NCBI RefSeq assembly: GCF_033807715.1
Contig: NC_084599.1
Span: forward strand, 13,145,125 to 13,209,124
Length of the DNA: 64,000 nt
From: Cololabis saira
Lineage: Eukaryota; Chordata; Actinopteri; Beloniformes; Belonidae
Reading direction: 5' to 3'
Shown: positions 12,646 through 33,094 of the stretch, piece by piece
How positions within the stretch are numbered: position 1 is the stretch's first letter
How the letters are laid out: the number at the start of each line of letters is the position of its first letter
Made by a program: the position numbers and the translations under genes
Notes under the pieces: model-generated
What the model was told of the DNA's origin: nothing
What the model saw: the letters and a program-made list of their open reading frames with translations, nothing else
The model's database searches: none

Positions 12646-14279
12646 CATCAAGTGAGCTTTAATGCTCCTTTATGACAAGGGTGACATAAGGCTCACCAGT
12701 TGGGTAATTCTGTATCCAATATTTTCTTTTTTTTCCCAGCATGGCCACGGAAGTCCAGTAGTCAGCCTATTCTGCTTGCCCCAATCTTCCTGCACTCCTG
12801 CACCATTTCTCTGCTCCTACCTTCCTTTCTTCTTGATTTCTGCCTTCATTTTATTCCCTAAAATCTCATTGCTGTGTCTGGGGTATAAAAATGATCTTTC
12901 CTCCACACCTCTTAATTCTCTCAGGTGCTCTCCCTGCTGGCTTTCCCTCACTGTACTTTCACCTATCTTTGGTTTTCTGCTGAGGCCATCTTTTTTTTAA
13001 TTTTATTTCTACCTGACAGATTTACCTGTATCCATCTGTCCACTCACCATAAGACAAGCAAGCACTCTGCAGAGCTGTTTAATCAGTGAATAATTTGAGG
13101 CTGGACTGTGATGGAATCGAAGTATTCTTTCTTGTTACCTACAGTAGAGATTAATGGGAAAACTCACCTGTTCATCAACTAAACTGCATTCTGTGGATAA
13201 AACTTGGATTTACCTCAATTTAACAAGTTATTCCATATGCCCTTCACACCAGGGGAAGCCTCTCACAATGTAGCTGACTACCTGTCTGTACAAAACAATC
13301 GCAGTCGATATCTAACATCTGTCATCAGCAGTATGTTGCAGGTGAATTACTCATAAAATGCATCAACATTAAATGATAATCCCATTACAACTAATTTTAA
13401 TGGGAAAATAAAGTATGTGGATGTGTGGTTTGTTTGTGATAAGGTTTAATATTACTTATTTTAAATATTTATTAGCATATATAATGTGACTGAGTCAAGA
13501 TGTGTTAAGAGGAGACAACAGCTAGAAAATCAGATATGAGAACATGAGTGCCAGTAGTGGAAGGATATTGCTTTCTCTTCAATAAAACAATAACTGTACT
13601 GTAGTGTCTATCGCACAGCGAAAGGCAACAAGCAAAGAGATTGTGTTGGAAATGGCAACCATTTCTTTCCTTAGATGTCAAATATTTTGCCACGGACTTC
13701 TGGCTCATGACTCATAACTTCTAACTACAATTTTGTGCACATATTGTAGCAACCAAATTAGATTCTTTATTGCCTCAGCAGGGTATTTGCATGAAGAGGA
13801 TATCCTTTAGTATTTCCAAACTGTAAACCACTGGATTAGATAATTCCTTGTCAAGGTATTAGCATGTGTAGACTGACCATTATCTAACTTTGCACCTATC
13901 ATACCTAAACTAACAACCTACTCAACTGTCTACTGTTTCATTTGAATTTTTCATTTCTGTATTTATTGTTTTTTACTGTTTAATTCCAGCCGAGAAAACG
14001 GGGTGCACTCCCACTTCCATCTGTGGATTCTGCTGTGCCTGCAATCTGGAATTGCAAATATATGTACGACTAATGAAGTTCCAGGTGCCTGCTAGGAAGA
14101 ACAAGATGCCAAACTAATGCTGTGTTTTGGTTCTTAGACAGATTTTCAATTTGTATTAAGAGGTTGGAGTGTGATAGAATTTGTATTGTATTAAGACAAA
14201 TTTTCAAATAGTCTTAAAATAGAAGCAAAAAAAGTAAGTAATCCAGGCCTTTACAGCACGTTGTCTGCTAATCTATTTA
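12646..14279. other. intergenic, no gene seen
   Basis: AT-rich DNA. The frame at 12662-13000 is hydrophobic but built on pyrimidine-rich sequence, with no family resemblance. No RNA gene or terminal repeats were recognised. Confidence 0.45.
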
Positions 14280-15018
14280 AATGAATAGTTTAATTTGTTA
14301 AGCACCTCCAAAACCGAGGCCATAGTTCTCCACTGGGAAAGGGTGGCGTGCCTTCTCCGGGTGGGTGGAGAAGTCCTGCCTCAGGTGGAGGAGTTCCAGT
14401 ATCTCAGGGTCTTGTTCACGAGTGAGGGAATGATGGAGCGTGAGATTGACAGACGGATCGGTGCAGCGTCCACAGTTATGTGGTCGGTGTACCGGACCGT
14501 CGTGGTGAAGAAGGAGTTGAGTCAAAAAGCGAAGATCTCAATTTACTGGTCAATCTACGCTCCGACCCTCACCTATGGTCATGAACTTTGGGTAATGACC
14601 GAAAGGATAAGATCACAGATACAAGCGGCCGAGATGAGTTTCCTCCGCAGGGTGGCTGGACGCTCCCTTAGAGATAGGGGGAGGAGTTCGGTCACCCGGG
14701 AGGAGCTCGGAGTCGAGCCGCTGCTCCTTCACATTGAGTGGAGTCAGCTGAGGTGGCTTGGACATCTGTACCGGATCCTCCTGGACGCCTCCCTAGGGAG
14801 GTGTTCCAGGCATGTCCCACCAGGAGGAGACCCCGGGGAAGACCCAGGACACGCTGGAGAGACTATGTCTCTCGGCTGGCCTGGGAACGCCTCGGACTCC
14901 CCTCTGAAGAGCTGGAGGAAGTGTCTGGGGTGAAGGAAGTCTGGGCATCTCTGTTGAGACTGCTGCCCCTGCGACCCGGGAACGGATAAGCGGCGGACGA
15001 TGGATGGATGGATGGAGT
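14280..15018 (+). mobile_element. RTE-like LINE, 3' end of reverse-transcriptase ORF
   Basis: The plus frame 14295-14750 carries STSKTEAIVLHWER, VEEFQYLRVLFTSEG, ASTVMWSVYRTVVVKKELS and APTLTYGHELWVMTERIRS, the thumb and C-terminal part of a LINE reverse transcriptase. A frameshift near 14740 moves the ending into the frame of 14738-14989: RRRPRGRPRTRWRDYVSRLA followed by LLRLLPLRPGNG and a stop. A GATGGATGG tail ends the copy at about 15018. It is 5' truncated and dead. The clade (RTE/Expander-like) is inferred from the motif set and the tail. Confidence 0.75.
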
Positions 15019-15079
15019 TTAATTTGACCTTAAAAAAGGTATGAGAGAGTGTCATTTGTATAGCAGTCAAAATGAATGT

Positions 15080-15648
15080 ATAGACCCTTTTTCAGCCTAC
15101 GTCACATAATGTTGCGCGCGCATCTTGGCAACAGAAGTGGCGTTGTTCTCCAGCAGTTCTGACTGAAAGCAAGCATTTAACAAACTGTTCCCAGCATCAA
15201 CATGTCTGGTTGTTGCGTATACGGTTGTACGAATCGCTATTCCACCGGCGGACTAAAGTTTTATAGGATTCCGACAGGATCACGAGCATTTCAGAGCAAC
15301 CGGTGCTCCTGCAGGAACTTGAGGAGGAAGCGGTCGGAGAAGCCCTCAGGCCCCGGGGACCCCTACGGCCCCGGGGACCCCGCACACCCGCTCCGCCCGC
15401 CGCCGCAGGCTCTCCAGGGCCGGCCGGAGCCGCTCCAGATCCTCTGGGGGCCGTTGTGTCAACGCATAGAACCGTCTGTAACACCATACCGCACATATGT
15501 GCAAAACAGCATTAACAAACAGGGGGCCGATAAATGTGACTTAAACAAACCTAATATGGTTCCATATCCTGAGTATTATGATCAGTTGTACAAAAATCCA
15601 GCACTGAAATTAAACAGAATGAGATTTTGCAAAAGTCAAAAGCCATGA
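15080..15648 (+). pseudogene. THAP-domain protein relic
   Basis: The ATG at 15202 opens a 148-codon frame whose start, MSGCCVYGCTNRYSTGGLKF followed by YRIP, matches the first half of a THAP zinc finger (C-x4-C, then a KFYRIP-type motif). The rest of the finger (the Trp and distal Cys/His) is not seen; it is replaced by a GC-rich Pro/Gly/Arg stretch at about 15330-15440. The ending resumes in ordinary sequence (VPYPEYYDQLYKN) and stops at 15646-15648. The upstream 15080-15200 is CpG-bearing and contains GCGCGCGCATCTTGGCAAC, a promoter-like motif. THAP fingers occur in P-element-type transposases as well as in host genes, so this may be a decayed transposon gene. Only the N-terminal half-finger is firm. 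Confidence 0.5.
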
Positions 15649-15649
15649 G

Positions 15650-18600
15650 GAGCTCAATGATACCTTCATTTTTTAAGCTGCTGTGCTTCATGATACATGG
15701 TGCACTTATACAGTATTTACTTAACTCTAATGAGTGTCTGAGACTGTCAATGATGATCAAAAATAAAAATAATAGGGGGTGACTTTGTTCAGATTTAGTC
15801 ATGACATGCAACTCATGGCATTAACTATGGCACCACTCCAGAGCCAAATTAGTCTTCATCATCTCTCATTTGATTATTGTGGCTGAAGGACAAATGGAGA
15901 GCAGCCATCACTGGATGTTTTCGCTACACCTGTGATACACAAGTGACGAGTAGGATGAAAAAAGTCTACTCTCTTTATAGCCTACTATTGAATTTTGTCC
16001 AAGATGTGTGAGTAATTCTTGGAGAATCAGAGACGTGTTAAGAAATGCAAACTTCTGCAAGGGCCACCAATGGATTGTGTAACCCTTTAAATCCAATCAT
16101 ATTTCACGTGATTTTCTTTTTTTTAGTACATTTCAACATAATGGTTTAATTTTGTTTCTGTCACTTTTCTGTCACTTTTCTGTCAAGAGAGAGTTATCAT
16201 CTTTCCCGGACTGATCCCTAGTTCTGTCAAGCCCCCCTGTGCCCCCCCCACCCATCCATGTGGTCATTTTTGCATATATTAATCATGTAATAGAAGTGCT
16301 GTGGTAAGAGTGCGTTGCTGTGAATGGGTAAATGAGAAACACGACGTAAAGCACTTTCCCTCAGCTTCTGTTGCAGTGCTGTTTGGAGGCCGTGACCTCT
16401 GTCACAGGCTGTTAAGTGAGAACCATCCAATAACTCAGTCTAATATATTGTGTGGCAGTTTTTTTGTTGTCAAAGGGTCAACTAATTTCATCTCAGGCTC
16501 CAAAGAAAAGATGTTACCCCCAGACAGCCCTGTCATCTTCTGAGCAAACGAGTTTAAAGCACTTCTGCCACAGCATTGTCCCTCTGCCTGTCTTTTTTTC
16601 TTTTTCAACTTCACCGAGTGTTTATACTGAATAAAGATATAGTAAAGAAGTTTCAATAAAGCTTTGATGTTCTGCCTCAGGAGAACTTACTTGTTGAGTT
16701 TACTGTCTACGGAATGTGTTGATGTGTTTGCTTAATCTGTCCAAAATGTGGATACAATTACTGGCATTATTCTTACAAACAAAAGAGTATTACATACATA
16801 TTTCTTTCTCATCTTGTGCCAAATAGCTGGCTTTAATGTTTAGGGGTTATGATGACTTCACTTTAACATGAGGTGCAGCTTGCATTTTAAATGCTTTGCA
16901 AAGTGAATTTCAGTCCTTTGGCATCTCAGTCCTAAACACATTAAAAAGAAAACATCTGAATTACTTTGGCACCGAATTGAATAAAAAATAGTTCTGTATG
17001 CATTTTAAATAGCATAGTGCAGGAAGTAGGATTTGTTGCTCATAAAATTACTGGCTGAACTTCAAATGTGGTTGTTGAGAACCATCAGGTTTTGTTTCGG
17101 AGCCTTTCGCTTTTCTTCCAACGTTTAGAGAACAGCACAACATAGTTAATAGGTTATAGCTCAGGATTGTCTCTCACACAATTCTTGCCGCTGGACTTTG
17201 CCATGAACTGGACTTCATAATGTGTAGCCAGTTGCTATGACGATGACATTGTCTGTTCTCCCGTGTTGGCAAAGACCCAACATGCTCCCACTCAAATTCA
17301 GATTCAGCCACTGCCAAACTCTCATACATCCGAGTCCAAGACAAGAATATATCCCTACATTCAAATATTCATTACCTAATTGTGGTACTCGCTCACATAA
17401 ATGTCTTCAAATTATAAGTAATACTTTTTATCACAAAAGTAACCAAAGCTGACTATAATATAAGCAATATTAAATCTGATTTAATAATCTGGTTGTGGAT
17501 ACCATTTAAAGGCACTTTTTGAAGATAAAATATGATGAAGTTGATTTGGTCGCAGCAGCTGCTGACCGAGATTGAAATCTCTTCTGAAAGTACATACTGT
17601 GTTCATGCTGTCCAGATCATAGATGCCATGACATTTCCACCAGTGCAACCCTGGGGCTGGCTTTGTTGGGCTGAGTTTGCACACCAGTAGAACTGACTGG
17701 TTGTTTTGAGCTCAAAGACACATTTTTAAGGAAGCTTCGAGCAAAACACACATATACACAGACACTGCTAGCAGATGTATTGTCCTCTGCGTTTTGCAGC
17801 TGCAACACCTCCCGGAGTATGTGGGTGTTTCCCTGGCTTAGTGCAGATATGCACTGAAAGCTTATAAACCAGTGCACCGCTTTGAAGTCAGGAGACATCA
17901 TGATGTTCAAGCAATGTTCAGTACAGGCTCCAAAAATCCATCAGGGCTGCAGAGAGAAAATACTCCCAAAGACGGCTATTCAGGGAAAAATGCCATGAAA
18001 AGCATATAGCAGGGGATCCGGTCATTAACCAGCTACAGAAAGGGTGTAAACAGAACTGTGACCTATGACCTTGAGGTGTCTGCACTGCAGGTGATATGCT
18101 TCACAGGTCCTTAGGGCTCTGAGGGCAAATGAACCCCAGCTTTGGGGACCTGAATGTGGGGCAATGGTCGTTATAATCTGTGCTGAACAGCTGGCAGAGG
18201 ATACACAGACACCTTCAATGTCTATCTCTTAAAGGAAATGGTTCCAAGTATCTTTAAGTCCTTTTTTATAGGGTAATAAACAACACCAATAGGTCTGATA
18301 TAGAGTCGGCTGATAGCTGGAAGTTCCCAGATATTCACTTCTCAGAAAACCTCTGCTGGGCAAAAAATCAGTGCAACAACAGTGAGCTCAGTCGCAGCTG
18401 CATTACATCAGGCTGCTAAATGAAGCCGAATTAGACCTAACCTCTGACCCAAAGCTACTGAGGACTTGTCAAGAGACAGCAGCAACACAGTGGGGCATGG
18501 TAACACCATACTGGCTGAGAGGAAATCACTACAGCAGGTCATGTAAACGGCATAGAAAGTTATGGTCTCCAACCCGCCTTATGGACACTACATACACACA

Positions 18601-19600
18601 CTCTGGTCAAGTGTGTGGGCTCAGGCTGCAGACTGAGACAGTACAAGCTAGAGAGTATCAGCACTCACAAGTCACAGCGTTTTTCCAGCTACTGTCAGAC
18701 CAGTGGAGAAGGAAATTAAGGAAAGAAAGCGGCATCTCATTCCACACTATTTCCATACCCTGGACAATAAAACACCTTAATGACTGCTCCCCAAATCCAT
18801 GATAATGCTTCTCTATGTATAAGTTGTCATAACGTCCGTATTCAGACCCATCATTTCATATAGAATAAAGATTAAAACACCTGCTGTTTGAATAGACTTT
18901 TATTTTCCTCCCAAACATCCATCCATGGCATAGTTTCAACAATAGTTTGCATTAAAGGTCATTTTAATGATGTAATGAATGGTTCAGATAACCTTAAGGC
19001 AGCTAAGCAGTATATGAAGTAAATGATATTGTCATTTAGTATGTTTGCTAATTCAGCTTCAGCAACTAATCTCAGCCAAACAATACATGCAAGTTTAACC
19101 TAAGATGCTACCATCAAACAAAGCTCTGTGCATTTAAAGTGCAGATTGTAGAATTAGTGCAATATTAATAATTGGCTTGTTCAGCTCCAATGATGAGATG
19201 GTCACGTCTTAGTAGATGAGAGAACCACACTTCAAACCCAGATACTGTACATGCAGTCACTACAAACTCACAGGGCATCTTTTTTTTGCACAATTGGGCA
19301 GATCATTCGATCTGACTATGTAGTTGATGTTTTCCCCCCTGGCACGCAGACTCAGAGCTCAGAGCTCTGGCGACACAGCGGTGGCCAAGTTATCAGTCAA
19401 ACGCACACGTAAACAAGAATATCCACGACAGACGCTCTGATCGGATGCTTGCCTGAGTGATGATCAAGCTACTATTTAATTTAGCTATTTTCCAGTCACA
19501 GATATGTGCCAACACACTCCTTAAGATGATAGATTGACTGGAGAGATGAAAGTAAAAATCACCCTAATAGAGATGTCACCCTTAATTTTGCATCATCTCC
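15650..19600. other. intergenic, no gene seen
   Basis: AT-rich DNA to the left of hapln4. I looked for the neurocan C-type lectin, EGF or sushi exons expected here from mammalian gene order and found none on either strand. Short frames (for example 17617-17910 and 18497-18802) have no recognisable domain or splice context. Confidence 0.5.
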
Positions 19601-19606
19601 CTTAAA

Positions 19607-19612
19607 TTTATT
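19607..19612 (-). terminator. hapln4: hapln4 candidate polyadenylation signal
   Basis: AATAAA on the minus strand, about 145 bases past the hapln4 stop codon. It is the nearest canonical signal. Others lie further on, near 18900, so alternative longer 3' UTRs are possible. Confidence 0.5.
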
Positions 19613-19755
19613 CCATCTCTCTGGCAGATCTGCAGCTGAGTGCATCTCATCTGTCGGTGTTTTACTCTAAAAGCAATGAGTGGGGTTTGGCTGCGAGACG
19701 ACACTTGCAGTCAGATGTTAAATTGCATACCCTTCCTGCTCTCAGTCTGTCCTCT

Positions 19756-27799
<8,044 letters not shown>

Positions 27800-29057
27800 G
27801 GTGATCACAAGAGGATTTGAAGCAGATGTTCCACTGCAAAGTGTTTAAGTCTGCGTAAAGGCTAAACGTAGTTCTGCAGCAGCACTCACCTCTCTCCCCC
27901 ACTCCATCACAGCTCTCTCACACTGCAGGGGAACCATCGGTGTTTCCGGGTCCCGCAGTAATCCAGTGACGCAGCACATATTTCTCTGAGTCTTTATGTT
28001 TATCACTAGTTCCCATCAGTACCATATCAGTTTGACCGTCACAATGACCGTTTCAGTTAATTTAGTAAAACTGTATTAATTATGAATCAAGGCAATGCTC
28101 CGAATCAAAATAAAGAAGAATCTTATTAAAACGTATGGCTGAGAGATTGGTCAACTGATTTGAGACCCTAACCCCTACTTTATGTTGCAGTCTTGTCATT
28201 GTAGCAGCCATGACTGCTAATCAAAATGACATGTGGCACTTGGGAAAAAAAAGTATATGAATGATAATGGCTTAGGGAGAAAAAAAAAATTCCATCCAAA
28301 TTCCAAAGAGTGAAAAAAAATCAAATACAATTAAACATTTTGGCCAAGCTGTATTATTATACATGTGGTTGTTGTTTTTAACTCTGACCGACTGCTTTGA
28401 TGTCTTCTGGTAAGGTTTTCTGCTCACTATAGCACTTATATTGCCCTTGTCAATTTGTTCAATGACATCCACATAAATACAGACTGTTGAAAAACCACAT
28501 AGCTGGTACTATTAGACCTCAGCGCAGCGTGTGATGCTGTTGACCATGGTATCTTTGCTGGAGCGATTGGAGAATTGGGTTGGACTTTCTGGCAAAGTAC
28601 TTAACTGGTTTGAGCCCTTCTTAAAGGACAGGGACTATTTTGTGTCAATAGGTAACTTTACATCGGAATCAACGTGGCGTTAAGGCTCCCTTCAAGCATA
28701 GTTTATCAGGCTTACACATAAATACAGGGGTGTAGGACCAACCCTCCCTTTGAATCGGAGCCCACAGGTGGAAGCCAGGGTGGAGGTGGGATTCACAGCC
28801 AACTTGGTTGGTGAGACATCCGAAGGCATCCAAGAATGCATACTTGTTGCTCCTTAAATAGGTCGAAGAACAAATTGAGTAATTGGAATGAACCATTCAG
28901 AGAGGAGAATAAGCAGGCGCACGCACTGCAGAGGTTGAAATAACTCCCGGGGGTCGTATAATTTGTTAACAGCTGCCTTTGACTGAATTATTTAAACCAT
29001 GCTGAATTTAAATTTATACAATGTTAATTTCAGTACCAAATTGTAAGTCTAGTTTAA

Positions 29058-30406
29058 AGGGGACATATTATGGCATTTAATGTATATTTTAAACAGGCCT
29101 TGAATGTCTTAAAAACAATCTAAAGCTTGTTTTTTCTACATAAATCAGAAATCCAGCCTGTGGGCCGTGTCTATAGTTTTACCGCTTCTAAAGCCTTTTT
29201 CTGTGCTTCATTTTCAGGGCGGGGGGGGCTATGATAATGAGGCTCTGCGCTGATTGGCTGCTTGAATGACGTGTAGGAGGGGAGGAAAATAAGCCCGGAG
29301 CCCGCTCCGGCCAGAGCAGCCGGCTGCGTCGTACACAAAACGTGTCCCATGCGAGCGAGCTTCTGCGACAAAATCAATTCCATGGCTTTATTTTTTTTGT
29401 ATTGGACTGTCCTAACTGGCCGCGAGTTTAACAGTTTCAGTGTAGACAGAGAGCGTCCGATGTCACGCAGCTCGACCTGATAGTCGGACGCTCTCATTCA
29501 GTTACACGCTGTAAACGGATCTTAAAGCCTGATTTACGGTTCTGCGTTAAATCGACATGTACCCTACGCCGTAGGCTCTGCGTTGGTGTAACGCGGAACC
29601 ATAAATCAACCTTTAGTCACCTCGTCTTCACACAGGAAGATTTCTCATCATTTATGTTACAAGACAGATGAATCATGTTAACTGTAAATAAATCACAACA
29701 CTGAATTTCTTACAAATGGCAACTTTATTGTTAAAAAAATAAAATATGAGTTGTATATAAATAACATTTATGCACTATTGCTGGCTCAAAGAAGGACCGT
29801 GCGTCTTCTGAAGGTGTCTGAACAGCTTCAGGTGCTTGGAAGATCTGAAACCAGACAGAAAAAATGTATTACTAATTTACCTAACGAGTGAGTGGCTCCG
29901 TTAGGGAACACTGGAGCCGGACCGGTCCGTGAGCAGCTCCGGCAGCTCCGTATGCGGCGCCGGGGCTCCGGAGCTAAGCTAAGTACTTAGCCCATGCAAA
30001 GATCATACAAATACAAATAACATTAAAAAAAAAGGAACTTACCGCTGACTCGTGTGCAGTTGCCGGGTCCGTGCTGTGGGAACTGATCCTTTTATGAGGG
30101 TAAATGTCGATGCAAAATCTAATTTCTACTCTCCCTCGCTGAGAGCGGCGGAGAGACCTGGTTGTGGGCGTGGTTTCAGCAGCGGAGGCTGAACCTATGG
30201 AAATCTGCTCCTGTCGTGACTCACGACGGGAGCAGATTCTAATCGGCTCAAAAAAAATCACGTGACACTGGGGGATTCTGTCCGGCGGGGGTCAGAGACC
30301 TTGCAGAAATTCATGGGATCTCATCTCCCCTCTGCTGCCAGGGTGAGGGGAGACCACTTTATATATGTTAAAACAAGAAAAAAACGTGTTTTTCATAATG
30401 TCCCCT
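29058..30406. mobile_element. 1.35 kb TTAA-flanked non-autonomous DNA transposon
   Basis: The left end AGGGGACATATTATG and the right end CATAATGTCCCCT are inverted repeats flanked by TTAA (29054-29057 and 30407-30410). The interior includes two GC-rich patches (about 29220-29350 and 29890-29990) and a nested palindromic MITE at 29524-29616. No transposase frame was recognised. The TTAA site points to the piggyBac or Kolobok superfamily. Confidence 0.8.
29524..29616. mobile_element. nested palindromic MITE (short copy)
   Basis: TAAAGCCTGATTTACGGTTC at the left and the reverse complement of TAAAGGTTGATTTATGGTTC at the right, with CCTACGCCGTAGG at the centre, make a near-perfect hairpin of about 93 bp. 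It is the same family as 11063-11130 and 54394-54544. Confidence 0.75.
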
Positions 30407-30889
30407 TTAAGTCCAACTTTTCTTTATTCTGGCACTGCACTCTTACCTTTTTTGCTCCTCTCCATTTTTCATATTTTTCTTTTATAAAACCGCCTTAAAT
30501 TGCCTCGTTGCTGAAAAATAACTTGCCTTGCCTTGGCTTTTTAGATTGTGAAAAAAATATCGGAAACATTTACTGTACAAAAGTTTGGGGACCTCAAGAT
30601 GTTACTGTTCTGAAAATTAAAAATAACTTTTGACAAACTAGGTAAATCAAATGTTAAGAATGCCTTTTGACTGTTCCGTAATCTTATTGCTTACAAAAAT
30701 GGCTGCCTCAATTTTTAACTGATATCTGCAGCCTCTATGCAATGATCTGACTGAGGGGGTTTACGCCTATGCAGAACAGCAGTTTTGAGAGAACACCTCT
30801 GAGATATTGGGTTTTGAAGCACCCATAGGTGGGACACCTTCCCACTTTCTCTTCTTATCAATCCTATGCTTATATAGGACCTTTCCAAT

Positions 30890-31945
30890 TCCTCGATATC
30901 ATGTGACGTCACACAGTACTCGCAGCGCCATCTTGAGGACCGACTTTCAGCATGCCGTCTATCTGTTGTGCCGTGGGATGCGACAATAATAAGTCTAAAA
31001 AAACGGGATTGACCTTTTACCAGTGCTTTAAGTGGGCCGTGGGATATTGTGATATTTAAATGTTCTTCTATTTTCTTCCTGTCACTCGTGTTGAAAGCCG
31101 GTTGAAAGCGCTGTAGGAAACAGTCACGGATGAGGAACGGCTGATCCAGTTAGTTGACATGAGAAGTTATCTCTATGATACCTCCTCATTTCACCACAAA
31201 AACCACAATAAAGTGTCAGAAAGAAATAATATCCTATTATTATATAGGTCCCGGAACATCGGACGGGAGGGAGAGAAAAGGTCCTGTAAGTGGGGGAAAA
31301 AACAACATTAATGCCACGTTCCATTTGTCCTCTGAAGTCGGAATTTCCCAGTTCCCAGTGGGAATTTTCAACTGGAACGCCCCTCGAAGTGGGATTTCCT
31401 ACTGGGAAAGTGGGAGAAGCTTCACCACCCCCGAGTTACCATTCCAAGATGGCTGCCTTTCCCAGTTACGATTTCCGAGGTAAATGGAACGCGGCATTAA
31501 TAACTACGTGTGGTGACGCAATCAAACAGCAAACAGCGTGGAATGAGCGGCGTGTGGTGTTAAATGCAGCAAACATGTCAGCATGTCAGATCATTACTGA
31601 GATGTGGGGAAAAAGCAGAGGACACGAGAAATGATCCAGGCTGAGTTGGATTTGGGAAACGGCTTGGAGCTTCGCCGGTGTATGGAGAAGGATTGTGGAC
31701 CAGGTAGATATATATGTCCGCAAACGACAAATCTGGCAGGTTTTTGGCAGACTGGAGTGGAGTCAGTAATTGATTAAATATTAGATACGGATCGAAACGT
31801 AAAGTGTCAATTTTCTGTAGATACCGTTGCTGTTCTTCGGGAGTTAAGTGAGTTATTAGGTGAGACGTCATGTTGGCTGCGCGACGTGAAGGTCCTCGGT
31901 CGGTCCTCAAGATGGCGCTGACAACAAAAAATGTCACGTGACTGA
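30890..31945. mobile_element. THAP-bearing transposon relic with two inward-facing gene starts
   Basis: GCGCCATCTTGAGGACCGAC occurs at about 30926 on the plus strand and again, inverted, at about 31898-31917. Just inside the left copy an ATG (30952) opens MPSICCAVGCDNNKSKKTGL, the start of a THAP zinc finger, which soon breaks. Just inside the right copy, on the minus strand, an ATG at about 31871 opens MTSHLITHLTPEEQQRYLQK and continues to LPDLSFADIYIYLVHNPSPY at about 31675. That stretch resembles the N-terminus of fish SWIM/YqaJ-type transposon-associated proteins (from memory of the family; not verified). Both genes are decayed, and a MITE is nested at 31308-31500. Confidence 0.45.
31308..31500. 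mobile_element. small nested MITE
   Basis: AATGCCACGTTCCATTTGTC at the left and the reverse complement of AATGCCGCGTTCCATTTACC at the right bound about 190 bp. The interior has TTCCCAGTTCC/GGAACTGGGAA-like inverted motifs. It sits inside the THAP-bearing element. Confidence 0.65.
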
Positions 31946-32059
31946 AACCCATGAATAGTCCAGTGTCCACCCCTTTGGGCCATAGATAGTTGGATAAGTG
32001 GACATAAAGTGCATTCAAAAAACAGGTGTAAAGGCAGCAAGACACTGCTCGAGAAGGAC

Positions 32060-33090
32060 CCCACCTGTTACGAATGTGTAAACGAGAGGAGAAAAGGTAT
32101 TGGGGTCTTTCTGAAAAAAAAGTGAAGAGAATTCTGGAAGTGAAGAGAGGGTTGGACAGATTGATAAGCATGACGGTAGTAATTGGAGGAGTGATAATGA
32201 ACGTGCTTGTGCCCCAAAGTTGGTTGTGAGTTGGAAGAGAAAAATTATTTCTGGAGTGAGTTAAACAAAGTGAGTGAGAACATTCCCAAGGGTAATGGTT
32301 GGAGGAGCCTTTAATTGTCATGTTGGTGAAGGGAACAGAGGAAATGAGGAGTTGATGGGGAAATGTGGTTTAAGGAGATAACCGTGGAAGAATAAATGGG
32401 GGTAGACTTCACAAAAGAAGATAGAAATGACTGTGATGAATATGTATTTCAAGACAAGAGAGAGGTTTGGAGTGATGTAGAAGAATTGAGATGGGAAAAT
32501 GCAGGTGAATTGATGCAGTCTGAAAGTGATTGGAGACTGCAAAGTTGTGACAAGGGAGAACATAGCCAGTGTGGGGATGGTAGTATGCAGGATGACTGGT
32601 GGTACAGAAGAGGAAAAGATCAAATGGAGAACAGAAGATGGAGTTATGGAAGTTGAAGAAGGAAGGCTGCCGTGTGAACTTCATAGAAGAGAAGAACTAA
32701 GACAGGCTCTGGGAGAGCAAATGTAGAATAAGGAATAAGGTAGCAACAGCTAAACAGGAGGCTTATGATGAATAGTACGAGAGACTGAACTCTAAGGAAG
32801 TAGATAAGTGAGACTGCGAGATCGAGATGAGAAGGATGTTCAGCAGGTTAGGGTGATTAAGTATGGTGATTCTGTTGAGGAGAGTGTGAGGGCAAGGTGG
32901 AAACAGTACTTGTTAAACTGTTGAACACAAGCACAGAACTTGCAGCACCTGCAAACAAGGAATTGCCAAGAATCAGTTAGGTTAATGTGAGCGCATCTTT
33001 GAAGAGAATGAAGTAGGCAGTTGGTCCTGATGACATACCGGTGGAGGTATACAAGTGTCTAGAAGTGACCGGAGCATTTAACCAGTCTTC
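32060..33090 (+). mobile_element. degenerate RTE-type LINE
   Basis: Across several plus frames the sequence follows an RTE/BovB-like LINE: a VGGAFNCHVGEGNRG-like endonuclease motif near 32300-32340, GDCKVVTRENIAS at about 32530, EELRQALGEQM at about 32690, and a PDDIPVEVYKCLE-type stretch near 33030-33070. Multiple stops and frameshifts are present and both ends are missing. Confidence 0.65.
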
Positions 33091-33094
33091 ACTT

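Larger units (their letters stand above)
28505..30535 (+). mobile_element. degenerate L2-like LINE, split by a TTAA element
   Basis: 28505-28680 reads, across frameshifts, as the fish LINE reverse-transcriptase core: a LDLSAA.DAVDH motif, then GELGW and a KGQGLF-type stretch. After the TTAA element, 30411-30535 looks like a LINE 3' tail ending in CCTTGCCTTGG repeats. Most of the ORF is missing or decayed. Confidence 0.55.

Noticed and set aside
31578..32321. 247-codon minus frame
   Set aside because: Only its C-terminal third resembles a transposon protein; the rest is the reverse of an RTE LINE fragment, so the frame is a chance fusion.
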